From Nocardia suismassiliense (lineage in GTDB: Bacteria; Actinomycetota; Actinomycetes; Mycobacteriales; Mycobacteriaceae): a stretch of DNA of 64,000 nt. The stretch covers positions 7,243,697-7,307,696 of the forward strand of contig NZ_LT985361.1 of assembly GCF_900269665.1 (NCBI RefSeq). Direction: 5' to 3'. The notes beneath the pieces are model-generated. The model saw only the letters and a list, made by a program, of their open reading frames with translations, did no database searches and was not told the origin of the DNA. The position numbers and the translations under genes were made by a program. Below, one piece after another: positions 33,710 through 42,648 of the stretch (positions are counted from its first letter, which is position 1; every line of letters begins with the position of its first letter).

Positions 33710-33928
33710 CTCGACACCTGCAGTTGGCTCACGCCGGCGCGAGGTCGATTCGCCCGGTGTGGACGCCGTCCCGAAGGCGCTTTCTTCGTTCGAATTCAAC
33801 AGCAGAACGTTTTTGTCCACCCCGTATTGTGACCCAGCCGTCGTACCGTGCGACCGCAGGCAAGTGCTTGTGAGTCGAGTGGTCCGTTTGGTGGCGTGAT
33901 TAAGCGCCCACGTAGCAGATCCAACCGT
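33710..33928. other. Right-edge gap of the island, 219 bp
   Basis: No gene, tRNA or clear repeat is seen. The right junction of the island with the core mutM region should lie here or inside the 3' part of mutM. Confidence 0.35.
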
Positions 33929-34786
33929 TCAGTGCCGGGGCCGCGGCTGGCAACGTGGGCAGGAGAAGGAGGAGCGGTTCATGAACTTCTCCCGCACCAG
34001 CGGGGCGCCACAGCGGCGGCAGGGCTCGTCCTCACGACCATAGGCGTTGAGCGAACGCTCGAAGTAGCCGGACTGCCCGTTGACGTTGACGTACAGCGTG
34101 TCAAACGAGGTGCCGCCCGCGGCCAACGCTTCATTCATGACCGCAGTCGCCTCGTTCATCAGCGTACGCACCACTGGCTGGCTCAAGGCGGCGGCCGACC
34201 TGGCGCCGTGAATCTTCGCGCGCCACAACGACTCGTCGGCATAGATGTTGCCGATGCCGGAGATCACGCTCTGATCGAGCAGCACGCGTTTGATCTCGGT
34301 CTGTTTGGCACGCACCGCGGCCACCACGGCTTCGGGGTCGAAGCGGGGATCCAGCGGGTCGCGGGCGATGTGCGCCACCGGTTCCGGCACCAGGGTGCCG
34401 TCCACCTCGACCAGCGGTGCGAGCGCCCAGCCGCCGAAGGTGCGCTGGTCGACGAAGCGCAGCTGGGTGCCGTCGCCGAGGGTGGCGCGGATGTGCGCGT
34501 GCTTCTCCAGCGGCGCGTCCGCGGGTTGCACGAGCATTTGGCCGCTCATGCCGAGGTGCACGACGAGCGAGGTGTCCGGCTCGTCGAAGGTGAGCCAGAG
34601 ATATTTTCCGCGCCGCTCGGCGGCGGCGACCTGCAATCCGGTCAACCGTGCGGCGAGATCGGCGGCGCCCTCGAGGTGCCGGCGCACCGAGCGGGGATGG
34701 GTGATCGCGACCGACTCGATGACGCGACCGACCACGTGTTCGGCGACGCCGCGCCGGACGACCTCTACCTCGGGGAGTTCGGGCAC
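33929..34786 (-). CDS. mutM: Formamidopyrimidine-DNA glycosylase
   Basis: This 285-residue protein is full length. It starts PELPEVEVVRRGV (catalytic N-terminal Pro and Glu), has GIGNIYADESLWRAKIHG in the helix-two-turn-helix, and ends with the zinc finger CRRCGAPLVREKF...CPRCQ. It removes 8-oxoguanine and ring-opened purines from DNA. GTG 34786 lies one base after the rnc stop, so the two are coupled. In mycobacteria the gene is followed by acyP/smc/ftsY; here the island follows instead. A broken 3' copy lies at 16681-17070. Confidence 0.96.
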   Translation of the reverse strand: MPELPEVEVVRRGVAEHVVGRVIESVAITHPRSVRRHLEGAADLAARLTGLQVAAAERRGKYLWLTFDEPDTSLVVHLGMSGQMLVQPADAPLEKHAHIRATLGDGTQLRFVDQRTFGGWALAPLVEVDGTLVPEPVAHIARDPLDPRFDPEAVVAAVRAKQTEIKRVLLDQSVISGIGNIYADESLWRAKIHGARSAAALSQPVVRTLMNEATAVMNEALAAGGTSFDTLYVNVNGQSGYFERSLNAYGREDEPCRRCGAPLVREKFMNRSSFSCPRCQPRPRH

Positions 34787-34787
34787 G

Positions 34788-35501
34788 TCAGGCTTCGGCG
34801 GTCAGCGCCTGGTAGGCGGTGCCCGCGGCCTTCTGCTCGGCTTCCTTCTTGGAGCGGCCGACGCCCTGCCCGTAGGCCCGGCCACCGATCACGGTGGTCG
34901 CGGTGAATTCCTTGTCGTGATCGGGGCCCGTCGAGGTGATCTCGTAGCTGGGCACGCCGAGGCCACGCTCGGCGGTGAGCTCCTGCAGGCTGGTCTTCCA
35001 GTCGAGGCCGGCCCCCATCCGGGGACCGCGCTCGAGCAGGTCGGCGAACAGCCGCAGCACCACCTCGCGCGCGACGTCGATGCCGTGCTCCAGGTGCACC
35101 GCGCCGAGCAGCGACTCCATGCCGTCGGCGAGGATGCTCGGCTTGTCCCTGCCGCCGGTGAGCTCTTCGCCCTTGCCGAGCAGCAGGTGCACGCCGAGGC
35201 CGCCCTCACCGAGCTGGCGCGCCACCTCGGCGAGCGCGTGCATGTTCACCACGCTCGCGCGCAGCTTCGCCAGCTCGCCCTCGGACTTGTCCGGGTGCTC
35301 GTGGTAGAGCCGCTCGGTGATGCTCAGTCCGAGGACGGAGTCGCCGAGGAACTCCAGGCGCTCGTTGGTCGGCAGCCCGCCGTTTTCATATGCGTACGAC
35401 CGGTGCGTCAGCGCCAGGCGCAGCAGCTCCGGCTGCACCTCGACGCCGAGCGCCGCGAGCAGGCTCGCATGTCCACCGGACGAATCGGGTTCATCGCTCA
35501 C
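34788..35501 (-). CDS. rnc: Ribonuclease III
   Basis: This 237-residue protein has the RNase III signature NERLEFLGDSVLGLSITERL near residue 45, with a second catalytic acidic site in ILADGMESLLGAVHLE, and a C-terminal dsRNA-binding domain (about 165-235, GVGRSKKEAEQKAA). It processes rRNA precursors and structured mRNAs. GTG 35501 was chosen because the preceding frame has no homology-like content and this gives the usual family length. It is followed directly by mutM and preceded by rpmF. Confidence 0.95.
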   Translation of the reverse strand: MSDEPDSSGGHASLLAALGVEVQPELLRLALTHRSYAYENGGLPTNERLEFLGDSVLGLSITERLYHEHPDKSEGELAKLRASVVNMHALAEVARQLGEGGLGVHLLLGKGEELTGGRDKPSILADGMESLLGAVHLEHGIDVAREVVLRLFADLLERGPRMGAGLDWKTSLQELTAERGLGVPSYEITSTGPDHDKEFTATTVIGGRAYGQGVGRSKKEAEQKAAGTAYQALTAEA

Positions 35502-35523
35502 GTCGATACGACAGGTTGAACTG

Positions 35524-35706
35524 TTAGACAGCCGCCGTGACCTGACGGCCCTTGTACGTGCCGCAGGACGGGCACGCGATGTGCGGCAGGGTCTTCTCAC
35601 CACAGGCGCGGTTCGGGCAGGTGATCAGGGTCGGCGCGGTGGCCTTCCACTGGCTGCGCCGCGACCTGGTGTTGGAACGGGACATCCGGCGCTTGGGAAC
35701 GGCCAC
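35524..35706 (-). CDS. rpmF: Ribosomal protein L32
   Basis: This 60-residue basic protein has the L32 start AVPKRRMSRSNTRSRRSQWK and a zinc ribbon (CPNRACGEKTLPHIACPSCG), so it is the zinc-binding form. It sits 2 bp after the DUF177 gene, the usual actinobacterial and proteobacterial order, and probably shares its transcript. Confidence 0.97.
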   Translation of the reverse strand: MAVPKRRMSRSNTRSRRSQWKATAPTLITCPNRACGEKTLPHIACPSCGTYKGRQVTAAV

Positions 35707-35708
35707 GA

Positions 35709-36377
35709 CTACTTCTCCTCTGTCATATTGCTTGCCATTTCGGCTGACTGGTCTGCTGCGGTGGCCGCACCCTCGTCGGGGCTGCCGTTGCCGGGCGATG
35801 CGGTGGCAAATTTCGCCAACCCGGCCCAGCGAGGGTCAAGTATCTCATGCGAGTGCTCAGAACCCGCAATCGCCATCCGCACGCCACATTCCGCGCACAG
35901 CCCGGCGCAGTCCGGCGTGCACAGCGGCTGCAGCGGCAGCTCGATGCCGATCGCGTCGATGATCACCGGTTCGAGGTCGATCGTGTCGTCGACCATGCGG
36001 TACGAATCGTCGTCGTCGGTGGTCTGCTCGGTGGTGCTGTCCGGGTAGGCGAACAACTCCGTGAGGTAGATGCTCACGCTGTCGGTGAACGGCTCGAGGC
36101 AGCGCGAGCACTCGCCCTCGATCGGCGCGGACACCGTTCCGGTGACCAGCACACCTTCGGACACTGCCTGCAGCTGCAGGTCGAGCACGACCTCGGCGCC
36201 GACCGGGACGCCGACCAGGTCGAGCCCGATCCGCTCGACGGTGGTGAGCGTGCGATGGAGCTCGCGCATCGTGCCGGCCCGGCGGCCGAGGCTGCGGACG
36301 TCCAGCACGAAGGCCGCGTCGGGCTCCCGGCGCGCGGCCGAGTCCTTACGCGGGGCAGAACCGGAACCGGCGGGCAT
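35709..36377 (-). CDS. DUF177 (YceD-like) protein, rRNA accumulation factor
   Basis: This protein of about 222 residues has the DUF177 core with the first Cys pair in GECSRCLEPF and the second in LCTPDCAGLCAECG. In other bacteria YceD is linked to 23S rRNA accumulation, and the gene nearly always precedes rpmF, as here. The N-terminal 15 residues and the acidic C-terminal tail are variable. ATG 36377 or the adjacent GTG 36380 could be the start. Confidence 0.88.
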   Translation of the reverse strand: MPAGSGSAPRKDSAARREPDAAFVLDVRSLGRRAGTMRELHRTLTTVERIGLDLVGVPVGAEVVLDLQLQAVSEGVLVTGTVSAPIEGECSRCLEPFTDSVSIYLTELFAYPDSTTEQTTDDDDSYRMVDDTIDLEPVIIDAIGIELPLQPLCTPDCAGLCAECGVRMAIAGSEHSHEILDPRWAGLAKFATASPGNGSPDEGAATAADQSAEMASNMTEEK

Positions 36378-36455
36378 CACGAACTCACTTCACTATCGGG
36401 GGAATGGGCAACCACACCACGATACGCGAGGCATACCGCCGACCTCAAACTGGCT

Positions 36456-37202
36456 CTAGCGGCGGTAATCGGCGGCGTAGTCGGGAGCGCCCGCGCCGGA
36501 GCGGAGCTGGTGGCGGCCGCGGCCGACGGTGCGCAGGGTGTTGCTCAGGGTCTCCTCGAAGTCGGCCAGCTTGGAGTCGACGTAGACGTCGCACTCCTCG
36601 CGCATCCGATCGGACTCGGCGTGTGCCGCGTCGATCACCCGCGCGGATTCGGCGTGCGCGGCGCGCACCACCTCGGTCTGCGCGACCAGGCGGTCCCGCT
36701 CGGCCTCGCCCTCGGCGACGGAACGATCGTAGGAAGCCTTGCCCGCGTCGATCATTCGCTCGGATTCCAGGCGGGCGCGGGCGGTGACGGCCTCGAACTC
36801 GGCGTTGCCGTCGGCGACGACGCGGTCGGCCTCGGCCTGGGCGGTGGCCACGAGGTGGTCGGCGTGCGCGCTGGCCTCGGCGACCATCCGGTCGGCGTGC
36901 GCCTTGGCGTCGGCGAGGATGCGGTCGGCCTCCTCGCGGGCCGAGCCGATGGTGTGCGCGGCCTGTTCGTTGGCGCTGGTGACGGTCACCTCGGCGGCCG
37001 ATCGGGCGTCCGAGACGATCTTGTCCCGGATGTCGAGCACGTCCTGGGCGTCGTCGAGCTCGCCCGGCAGTGCGTCGCGCACGTCGTCGAGCAGTTCGAG
37101 CACGTCGCCGCGCGGCACGATGCAGCTGCGGGTCGGCGGGATGCCGCGCGCCTCCTCGACGATGGCGACCAGCTCGTCGAGGGCTTCGAATACGCGATAC
37201 AT
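36456..37202 (-). CDS. sepIVA: DivIVA-domain coiled-coil protein, SepIVA-like
   Basis: This 248-residue protein is almost wholly coiled coil from about residue 55 to 225, with heptad-like Ala/Glu/Asp/Arg repeats (EEADRILADAKAHADRMVAE and similar). A short N-terminal region (MYRVFEALDELVAIVEEARG) resembles the mycobacterial septation factor SepIVA (Rv2927c), which also lies beside DUF177-rpmF-rnc. It probably organises cell-wall growth or septation at the inner membrane. ATG 37202 was chosen; an upstream Met adds five residues. Confidence 0.85.
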   Translation of the reverse strand: MYRVFEALDELVAIVEEARGIPPTRSCIVPRGDVLELLDDVRDALPGELDDAQDVLDIRDKIVSDARSAAEVTVTSANEQAAHTIGSAREEADRILADAKAHADRMVAEASAHADHLVATAQAEADRVVADGNAEFEAVTARARLESERMIDAGKASYDRSVAEGEAERDRLVAQTEVVRAAHAESARVIDAAHAESDRMREECDVYVDSKLADFEETLSNTLRTVGRGRHQLRSGAGAPDYAADYRR

Positions 37203-37450
37203 GCTGACTGACCCCACTCTCCTACGACTCTTCGGCGAACTGTCCGCCGAGCCCCAGTGTGCCCCTCATCACGGCCTGTGCCGAGTCACCCTCCGGTGTG
37301 TCGTCGCAGTGTCTTGCACGCCACACAAATCAAGTGGAGGATCTGTCTCCGCTTCGTGTTATCGTCGATACGAAGATCGACAAGGTCTTCAGACGAGCGC
37401 AGGCCCCACCGGGCGTGCGGGATCAAGGCTCATGTTCGATCGGAAAGCCC

Positions 37451-37969
37451 ATGACTGTTCTGGATCTACAGAGATCGGCAGGAGTTAGCACTACCAGCTA
37501 CTTCATGCCGTGGGTAGGCCCATACCCGGCGTTGCAGACGGCTCCGGCGTCCGCGCGGTTCGAGCAGGCGATGGTTTACCTGCGCGGCGACCGGGCCTTC
37601 GCCCAGCTGATCCGCTTCGCGCTGGTCGGCGGGTCCAGCAACATCGCCTACGTGCTGCTGTTCTTCGCGATGCACGGCGTCGGGCCGCTGCTCGCGAACG
37701 TGGTCGGCTCGATCGTCAGCACCGTGATCGCCAACGAGCTGCACCGACAGCTCACCTTCCACGCGAGCGGCCGAGTCGGCTGGTTCACCGCACAGTGGGA
37801 AGGCGGCGGGCTGGCACTGGTCGGACTCGCCATCACCACCGCGTGCTTGGCCGCCCTGGACGTCTGGGCGCCCACCATCGGCGGACCGGCAGAGGCCACC
37901 GCCGTTCTCGGCATCACCGCGGCCGTCGGCGGCATGCGCTTCCTGGCACTACGGGGTTTGGTCTTCTGA
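37451..37969 (+). CDS. GtrA-family membrane protein
   Basis: This 172-residue protein has about four membrane helices from residue 50 onward. QLIRFALVGGSSNIAYVLLF and a conserved NELHRQLTFH motif are typical of GtrA, proposed flippases or subunits for polyprenyl-linked sugars. ATG 37451 has GGAAAG upstream. It is divergent from the SepIVA-like gene and convergent with coaD, with a shared terminator between. Confidence 0.88.
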   Translation: MTVLDLQRSAGVSTTSYFMPWVGPYPALQTAPASARFEQAMVYLRGDRAFAQLIRFALVGGSSNIAYVLLFFAMHGVGPLLANVVGSIVSTVIANELHRQLTFHASGRVGWFTAQWEGGGLALVGLAITTACLAALDVWAPTIGGPAEATAVLGITAAVGGMRFLALRGLVF

Positions 37970-37988
37970 ACCTCGTCGAGTGAGGGGA

Positions 37989-38027
37989 ATCAGCCCCGGT
38001 CCCAAGGCTTTCGGGACCGGGGCTGAT
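37989..38027. terminator. Bidirectional terminator between gtrA and coaD
   Basis: A perfect 15-bp stem (37989-38003 with 38013-38027) encloses a 9-base loop in the gap of two convergent genes. The stem is symmetric, so it can stop transcription from both sides. Confidence 0.85.
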
Positions 38028-38035
38028 TTGCGTTC

Positions 38036-38521
38036 TCAGCCTTTGCGTTCGGCGAGACGATCCAGCAGACGCTTGTGCACGGCTGGCGGGAGCATGTCGG
38101 TGACGTCGCCACCAAAGGTCGCCACCTCCTTGACCAGCGAGCTGGACAGGAAGCTGAGCATGGGATTGCTGGCGATGAAGAAGGTTTCGACGCCGGACAG
38201 CTTTTTGTTCATCTGAGCCATCTGCAGCTCGTAACCGAAGTCGGTCGCGTCGCGCAGGCCCTTCACGATGGCCGTGACACCCTGCTGCTTGGCGAAGTCC
38301 ACCAGCAGGCCGTACCACGACTCCACGCGCACATTGGGCAGGTGAGCGGTCGCCTCGCGCAGCATCTCCATGCGCTCGTCGACGCTGAACATGCCCTGCT
38401 TGTTCTTGTTGATCATGACGGTGACAACGACCTCGTCGAACTGGGCCGCAGCCCGGTTGAAGACGTCGATGTGACCGTGCGTCACGGGGTCGAAGGACCC
38501 GGGGCACAATGCTCCTGCCAT
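38036..38521 (-). CDS. coaD: Pantetheine-phosphate adenylyltransferase
   Basis: This 161-residue protein has the nucleotidyltransferase motif GSFDPVTHGHIDVF (HxGH) at residues 8-21, KGLRDATDFGYELQM near 87-101, and a C-terminal SFLSSSLVKEVA. It forms dephospho-CoA from phosphopantetheine and ATP. It lies 59 bp after rsmD in the pyc-rsmD-coaD order common to actinobacteria. Confidence 0.96.
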   Translation of the reverse strand: MAGALCPGSFDPVTHGHIDVFNRAAAQFDEVVVTVMINKNKQGMFSVDERMEMLREATAHLPNVRVESWYGLLVDFAKQQGVTAIVKGLRDATDFGYELQMAQMNKKLSGVETFFIASNPMLSFLSSSLVKEVATFGGDVTDMLPPAVHKRLLDRLAERKG

Positions 38522-38580
38522 GGTCAGACGCTATCGTGCGGGACCGGCGGGCACCACAGAGGGTGCACAAGACCACATCG

Positions 38581-39132
38581 TTAGTCGAAAGTCGCCATCT
38601 CGATGCGCGTTTCGCCGTACTTACGCGGCTTCATCGCCGAATAACCCACGGGCCATTCGATTTCCGGCGATCGGCTGGACCGCTCGACCACGACGAGCGC
38701 ATCCGGCCGCAGCCAGCCAACGGCGAGCGCCTGCAGGTCGGCGAGCACGGCATCGGTGTCGACCGCATACGGCGGGTCGGACAGCACCAGATCGAATTCG
38801 CCCGCGCCACCCAGTTCGAGCACGCTCGCCACCGTGCCGACGCGCAGTTCGGCGCCGGGCAGCCCGAGATCGGCGATATTGCCGCGCAGCACCGCGGCCG
38901 CCTTGCGGTCGGACTCGACCAGCAGTGCGTGCGCGGCGCCACGAGACAACGCCTCCAGCCCGAGCGCGCCCGACCCCGCGTAGAGGTCGAGCACCCGGAC
39001 GCCGTCGAAGTCGATGCGCGCGTCGAGCGCGCTGAACAGCGCCTCCCGCACCCGGTCGGAGGTCGGCCGGGTGCCGGCCGGCGGCACCCGCAGCCGCCGC
39101 CCGCCCGCCGTTCCGGCGACGATCCTGGTCAT
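38581..39132 (-). CDS. rsmD: 16S rRNA (guanine-966-N2)-methyltransferase
   Basis: This 183-residue protein has VLDLYAGSGALGLEALSRGA (SAM site, near 48-67) and LVLSDPPYAVDT (catalytic NPPY-like DPPY). The N-terminal GTAGGRRLRVPPAGTRPTSD is typical of RsmD. ATG 39132 overlaps the pyc stop by 4 bp, giving translational coupling. Confidence 0.94.
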   Translation of the reverse strand: MTRIVAGTAGGRRLRVPPAGTRPTSDRVREALFSALDARIDFDGVRVLDLYAGSGALGLEALSRGAAHALLVESDRKAAAVLRGNIADLGLPGAELRVGTVASVLELGGAGEFDLVLSDPPYAVDTDAVLADLQALAVGWLRPDALVVVERSSRSPEIEWPVGYSAMKPRKYGETRIEMATFD

Positions 39133-42100
39133 TCGCCCGCGGACTCGCGCACGGCCAGCTCGATCAGCAGATCGCCACCCTCGACCTGCTGCACCGGGCC
39201 GATCGCGACCCGGCCGACGGTGCCCGCCCGCGGTGCGGTGATCGCGGCCTCCATCTTCATCGCCTCGATGGTGCCGACGGTGTCTCCGGCCGCGATCGTG
39301 TCACCTTCGGACACCGCCAGGGTCACCACACCGGCGAACGGCGCGGCGATATGGCCCGCGTTGCCCTTGTCGGCCTTCTCCGCGGCCGGGACCTCGCTGG
39401 CGATCGACCGGTCGCGGATGGCGACGGGGCGCAACTGGCCGTTGAGGATGCACATGACCGTGCGGATGCCGCGCTCGTCCGGCTCGGAGATGGCCTCCAG
39501 GCCGATGAGCAGGGTGACGCCCTTCTCCAGCTGCACCCGGTGTTCCTCGCCCTGGCGCAGCCCGTAGAAGAACTGGTTCGCCGACAGGCCCATGGTGTCG
39601 CCGTACTTTTCCCGGTGCGCGGTGAATTCGGCGGTGGGGCCGGGGAAGAGCAGCCGGTTCAGCGTCGCGCGGCGCTCATCCGAGGTGCCGGCCAGCCCGG
39701 CTTCGTCCGCGGCGGTGAGCGGAGTCTCCGGCTTCGCCTCACCGCGCCCGGCCAGCGCGCGGCTGCGGAACGGTTCCGGCCAGCCACCCGCCGGGGTGCC
39801 GAGTTCGCCACGCAGGAAACCGATTACGGAGTCGGGGATGTCGTAGCGGCCGGGGTCGGCGGCGAAATCCTCGATGTCGACGCCGGTGCCGACCAAGGCC
39901 AGCGCCAGGTCGCCGACCACCTTGGACGACGGGGTCACCTTCACCAGGCGGCCCAGCAATCGGTCCGCCGCAGCGTATTTCGCTTCCACTTCCTCGAACC
40001 GATCACCGAGGCCGAGAGCGATGGCCTGCTGGCGCAGGTTCGACAGCTGGCCGCCGGGGATCTCGTGGGTGTAGACCCGGCCGGTCGGGGCGGGCAGCCC
40101 GGACTCGAAGGGCGCGTACACCTTTCGCAGCGCTTCCCAGTACGGCTCCAGGTCGCACACGTGCTGCAGGTTCAGGCCGGTGTCGTACTCGCTGTGCGCA
40201 GCGGCCGCGACGATCGCGGAAAGCGCGGGCTGGCTGGTGGTTCCGGCCATCGCGGCGCTGGCGCCGTCCACCGCGTCCGCGCCCGCCTGCCAGGCGGCCA
40301 GGTAGGTGGCCAGCTGACCGCCGGGGGTGTCGTGGGTGTGCACGTGCACCGGCAGGTCGAAGTTGCTGCGCAGCGCGGTGACCAGGGTGGCGGCCGCGGG
40401 GGCGCGCAGAAGCCCGGCCATGTCCTTGATGGCGAGCACGTGCGCGCCCGCGTCCACCATCTGCTCGGCCAGCTTGAGGTAGTAGTCCAGGGTGTAGAGC
40501 GTTTCGTCCGGGTTGGACAGGTCGCCGGTGTAGCTCATCGCGACTTCCGCGATGGCCGTGCCGGTTTCGCGCACCGCGTCGATGGCCGGGCGCATCTGGT
40601 CGACATTGTTGAGCGCGTCGAAGATGCGGAAGATGTCGATGCCGGTGGCGGTCGCCTCCGAGACGAACGCGCGGGTCACCTGCTCCGGGTAGGGCGTGTA
40701 GCCGACGGTGTTGCGACCGCGCAGCAGCATCTGCAGGCAGATGTTCGGCACCGCCTCGCGCAGCGCGGCGAGCCGCTCCCACGGGTCTTCGTACAGGAAA
40801 CGCAGCGCCACATCGTAAGTCGCGCCACCCCAGGCCTCGATGGACAGCAGCTCCGGGGTCAGCCTGGCCACGTGCCCGGCGACGCCGAGCAGCCCGTTGG
40901 TGCGCACCCGGGTGGCCAGCAGGGACTGGTGCGCGTCCCGGAAGGTGGTGTCGGTGACGCCGACTGCTTTCTGCGCGCGCAGATCCTGCGCGAACCCGTC
41001 CGGGCCGAGGCGGAGCAGGCGCTGCCGCGAGCCGTCCGGCGGCGCGACGGTCAGGTCGATCGGGGGCAGCTTGTCGTGCGGGTACACCGTGGTCGGACGC
41101 TCGCCGTGCGGCTTGTTGACGGTGATGTCGGCCAAATAGGTGAGGATCTTGGTGCCGCGGTCGGCCGAACCACGCTGGTTGAGCAGCTGCGGACGCTCGT
41201 CGATGAACGAGGTGGTGACCCGGCCCGCCTGGAAGTCCGGGTCGTCGAGCACCGCGAGCAGGAACGGAATGTTGGTGGTGACGCCGCGAATTCGGAACTC
41301 GGCGAGCGCACGCTGAGCCCGCGACACCGCGGCGCCGAAGTCGCGGCCGCGGCAGGTGAGCTTCACCAGCATCGAGTCGAAATAGGCGCCGATCTCCGCG
41401 CCGAGGTTCGCCCCGCCGTCGAGCCGGATGCCGGCGCCGCCCGGGGTTCGATAGGCGGTGATCCGGCCGGTGTCGGGGCGGAAACCGTTGGCCGGGTCCT
41501 CGGTGGTGATCCGGCACTGCATCGCGGCACCGCGGATGCTGACGGTCTCCTGGCTGAGGCCGAGCTGTTCGAGGGTCTCGCCCGCCGCGATGCGCAGCTG
41601 CGCCTGCACCAGATCCACGTCGGTGATCTCCTCGGTCACCGTGTGCTCGACCTGGATGCGCGGGTTCATCTCGATGAAGACGTGGTTGCCGCGCTCGTCG
41701 AGCAGGAACTCGACGGTGCCCGCGCAGCTGTAACCGATCTCCTTGGCGAAGGCCACCGCGTCGGCGCAAATACGGTCGCGCAGTGCGGGATCCAGATTCG
41801 GGGCGGGCGCGAGCTCGATCACCTTCTGGTGCCTGCGCTGCACCGAACAGTCGCGCTCGAACAGGTGCATCACGTTGCCCTGCTGGTCGGCCAGGATCTG
41901 CACCTCGATATGGCGCGGGTTCACCACGGCCTGCTCGAGGAAGACGGTGGGATCGCCGAACGCCGACTCGGCCTCGCGCGACGCAGCCTCGATGGACTCG
42001 CGCAGGTGCGCGGCGTCGGCGACCCGGCGCATGCCGCGCCCGCCACCGCCGGCTACCGCCTTGACGAAGATCGGGTAGTCCAATTCGTCTGCCGCGGCGA

Positions 42101-42533
42101 GCAACTCGTCCACGTCGGCGGACGGCGCGCTGGACCGCAGCACCGGCAGCCCGGCCGCCTTGGCCGCCGCGATGGCGCGCGCCTTGTTGCCCGCGAGTTC
42201 GAGCACCTCGGCGGACGGGCCGATGAAGGTGATGCCCTCGCGGGCGCAGGCCGCCGCCAGGTCCGGGTTCTCGGACAGGAAGCCGTAGCCCGGGTAGACG
42301 GCGTCGGCGCCCGCCGACTTGGCCGCGTCGACGATCGCGTCGATCGAGAGGTACGCCCGGACGGGGTGCCCCGGTTCACCGATCTGGTAGGACTCGGCCG
42401 CCTTCGTGCGATGGACCGAGTTGCGGTCCTCGTACGGGAAGACGGCCACCGTCCCAACGCCGAGCTCGTAGGCCGCGCGGAAGGCCCTGATGGCGATCTC
42501 GCCCCGATTGGCTACCAAGACTTTCGTGAACAT
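39129..42533 (-). CDS. pyc: Pyruvate carboxylase
   Basis: This 1134-residue single-chain enzyme has the full domain set: biotin carboxylase (about 1-460; VANRGEIAIRAFRAA, AVAGGGGRGMR, EMNPRIQVEHTVTEE), carboxyltransferase (about 525-810; TFRDAHQSLLATRVRT), PC-assembly region, and C-terminal biotin domain with the biotinylated Lys in IEAMKMEAAIT. It makes oxaloacetate from pyruvate and bicarbonate, refilling the citric acid cycle. It heads pyc-rsmD-coaD. Confidence 0.97.
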   Translation of the reverse strand: MFTKVLVANRGEIAIRAFRAAYELGVGTVAVFPYEDRNSVHRTKAAESYQIGEPGHPVRAYLSIDAIVDAAKSAGADAVYPGYGFLSENPDLAAACAREGITFIGPSAEVLELAGNKARAIAAAKAAGLPVLRSSAPSADVDELLAAADELDYPIFVKAVAGGGGRGMRRVADAAHLRESIEAASREAESAFGDPTVFLEQAVVNPRHIEVQILADQQGNVMHLFERDCSVQRRHQKVIELAPAPNLDPALRDRICADAVAFAKEIGYSCAGTVEFLLDERGNHVFIEMNPRIQVEHTVTEEITDVDLVQAQLRIAAGETLEQLGLSQETVSIRGAAMQCRITTEDPANGFRPDTGRITAYRTPGGAGIRLDGGANLGAEIGAYFDSMLVKLTCRGRDFGAAVSRAQRALAEFRIRGVTTNIPFLLAVLDDPDFQAGRVTTSFIDERPQLLNQRGSADRGTKILTYLADITVNKPHGERPTTVYPHDKLPPIDLTVAPPDGSRQRLLRLGPDGFAQDLRAQKAVGVTDTTFRDAHQSLLATRVRTNGLLGVAGHVARLTPELLSIEAWGGATYDVALRFLYEDPWERLAALREAVPNICLQMLLRGRNTVGYTPYPEQVTRAFVSEATATGIDIFRIFDALNNVDQMRPAIDAVRETGTAIAEVAMSYTGDLSNPDETLYTLDYYLKLAEQMVDAGAHVLAIKDMAGLLRAPAAATLVTALRSNFDLPVHVHTHDTPGGQLATYLAAWQAGADAVDGASAAMAGTTSQPALSAIVAAAAHSEYDTGLNLQHVCDLEPYWEALRKVYAPFESGLPAPTGRVYTHEIPGGQLSNLRQQAIALGLGDRFEEVEAKYAAADRLLGRLVKVTPSSKVVGDLALALVGTGVDIEDFAADPGRYDIPDSVIGFLRGELGTPAGGWPEPFRSRALAGRGEAKPETPLTAADEAGLAGTSDERRATLNRLLFPGPTAEFTAHREKYGDTMGLSANQFFYGLRQGEEHRVQLEKGVTLLIGLEAISEPDERGIRTVMCILNGQLRPVAIRDRSIASEVPAAEKADKGNAGHIAAPFAGVVTLAVSEGDTIAAGDTVGTIEAMKMEAAITAPRAGTVGRVAIGPVQQVEGGDLLIELAVRESAGE

Positions 42534-42588
42534 TGGCCTAAGGTACCCGGACCCACCCGCCTCACAGACACGGAAGGGCCCTTCGCAA

Positions 42589-42627
42589 GCATCTTCACAA
42601 CGCCGTCCGGCGGCGTTGCGAAGATGC
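42589..42627 (-). terminator. Long hairpin terminator of the GT2 gene
   Basis: 17-base arms (42589-42605 with 42611-42627) pair with a single mismatch around a 5-base loop (TCCGG). It lies between the end of the glycosyltransferase gene and the start of pyc, insulating pyc from upstream transcription. Confidence 0.75.
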
Positions 42628-42648
42628 GTTCATCCGCGCGTCACACTG

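Noticed and set aside
33710..33928. tRNA or integrase-type attachment site at the right island edge
   Set aside because: No tRNA-like cloverleaf or exact direct repeat with the left edge could be found by eye.
36456..37202. Tandem DNA repeats in the SepIVA-like gene
   Set aside because: The repetition reflects coiled-coil heptads with skewed Ala/Glu/Asp/Arg codons, not true DNA repeats or a CRISPR array.
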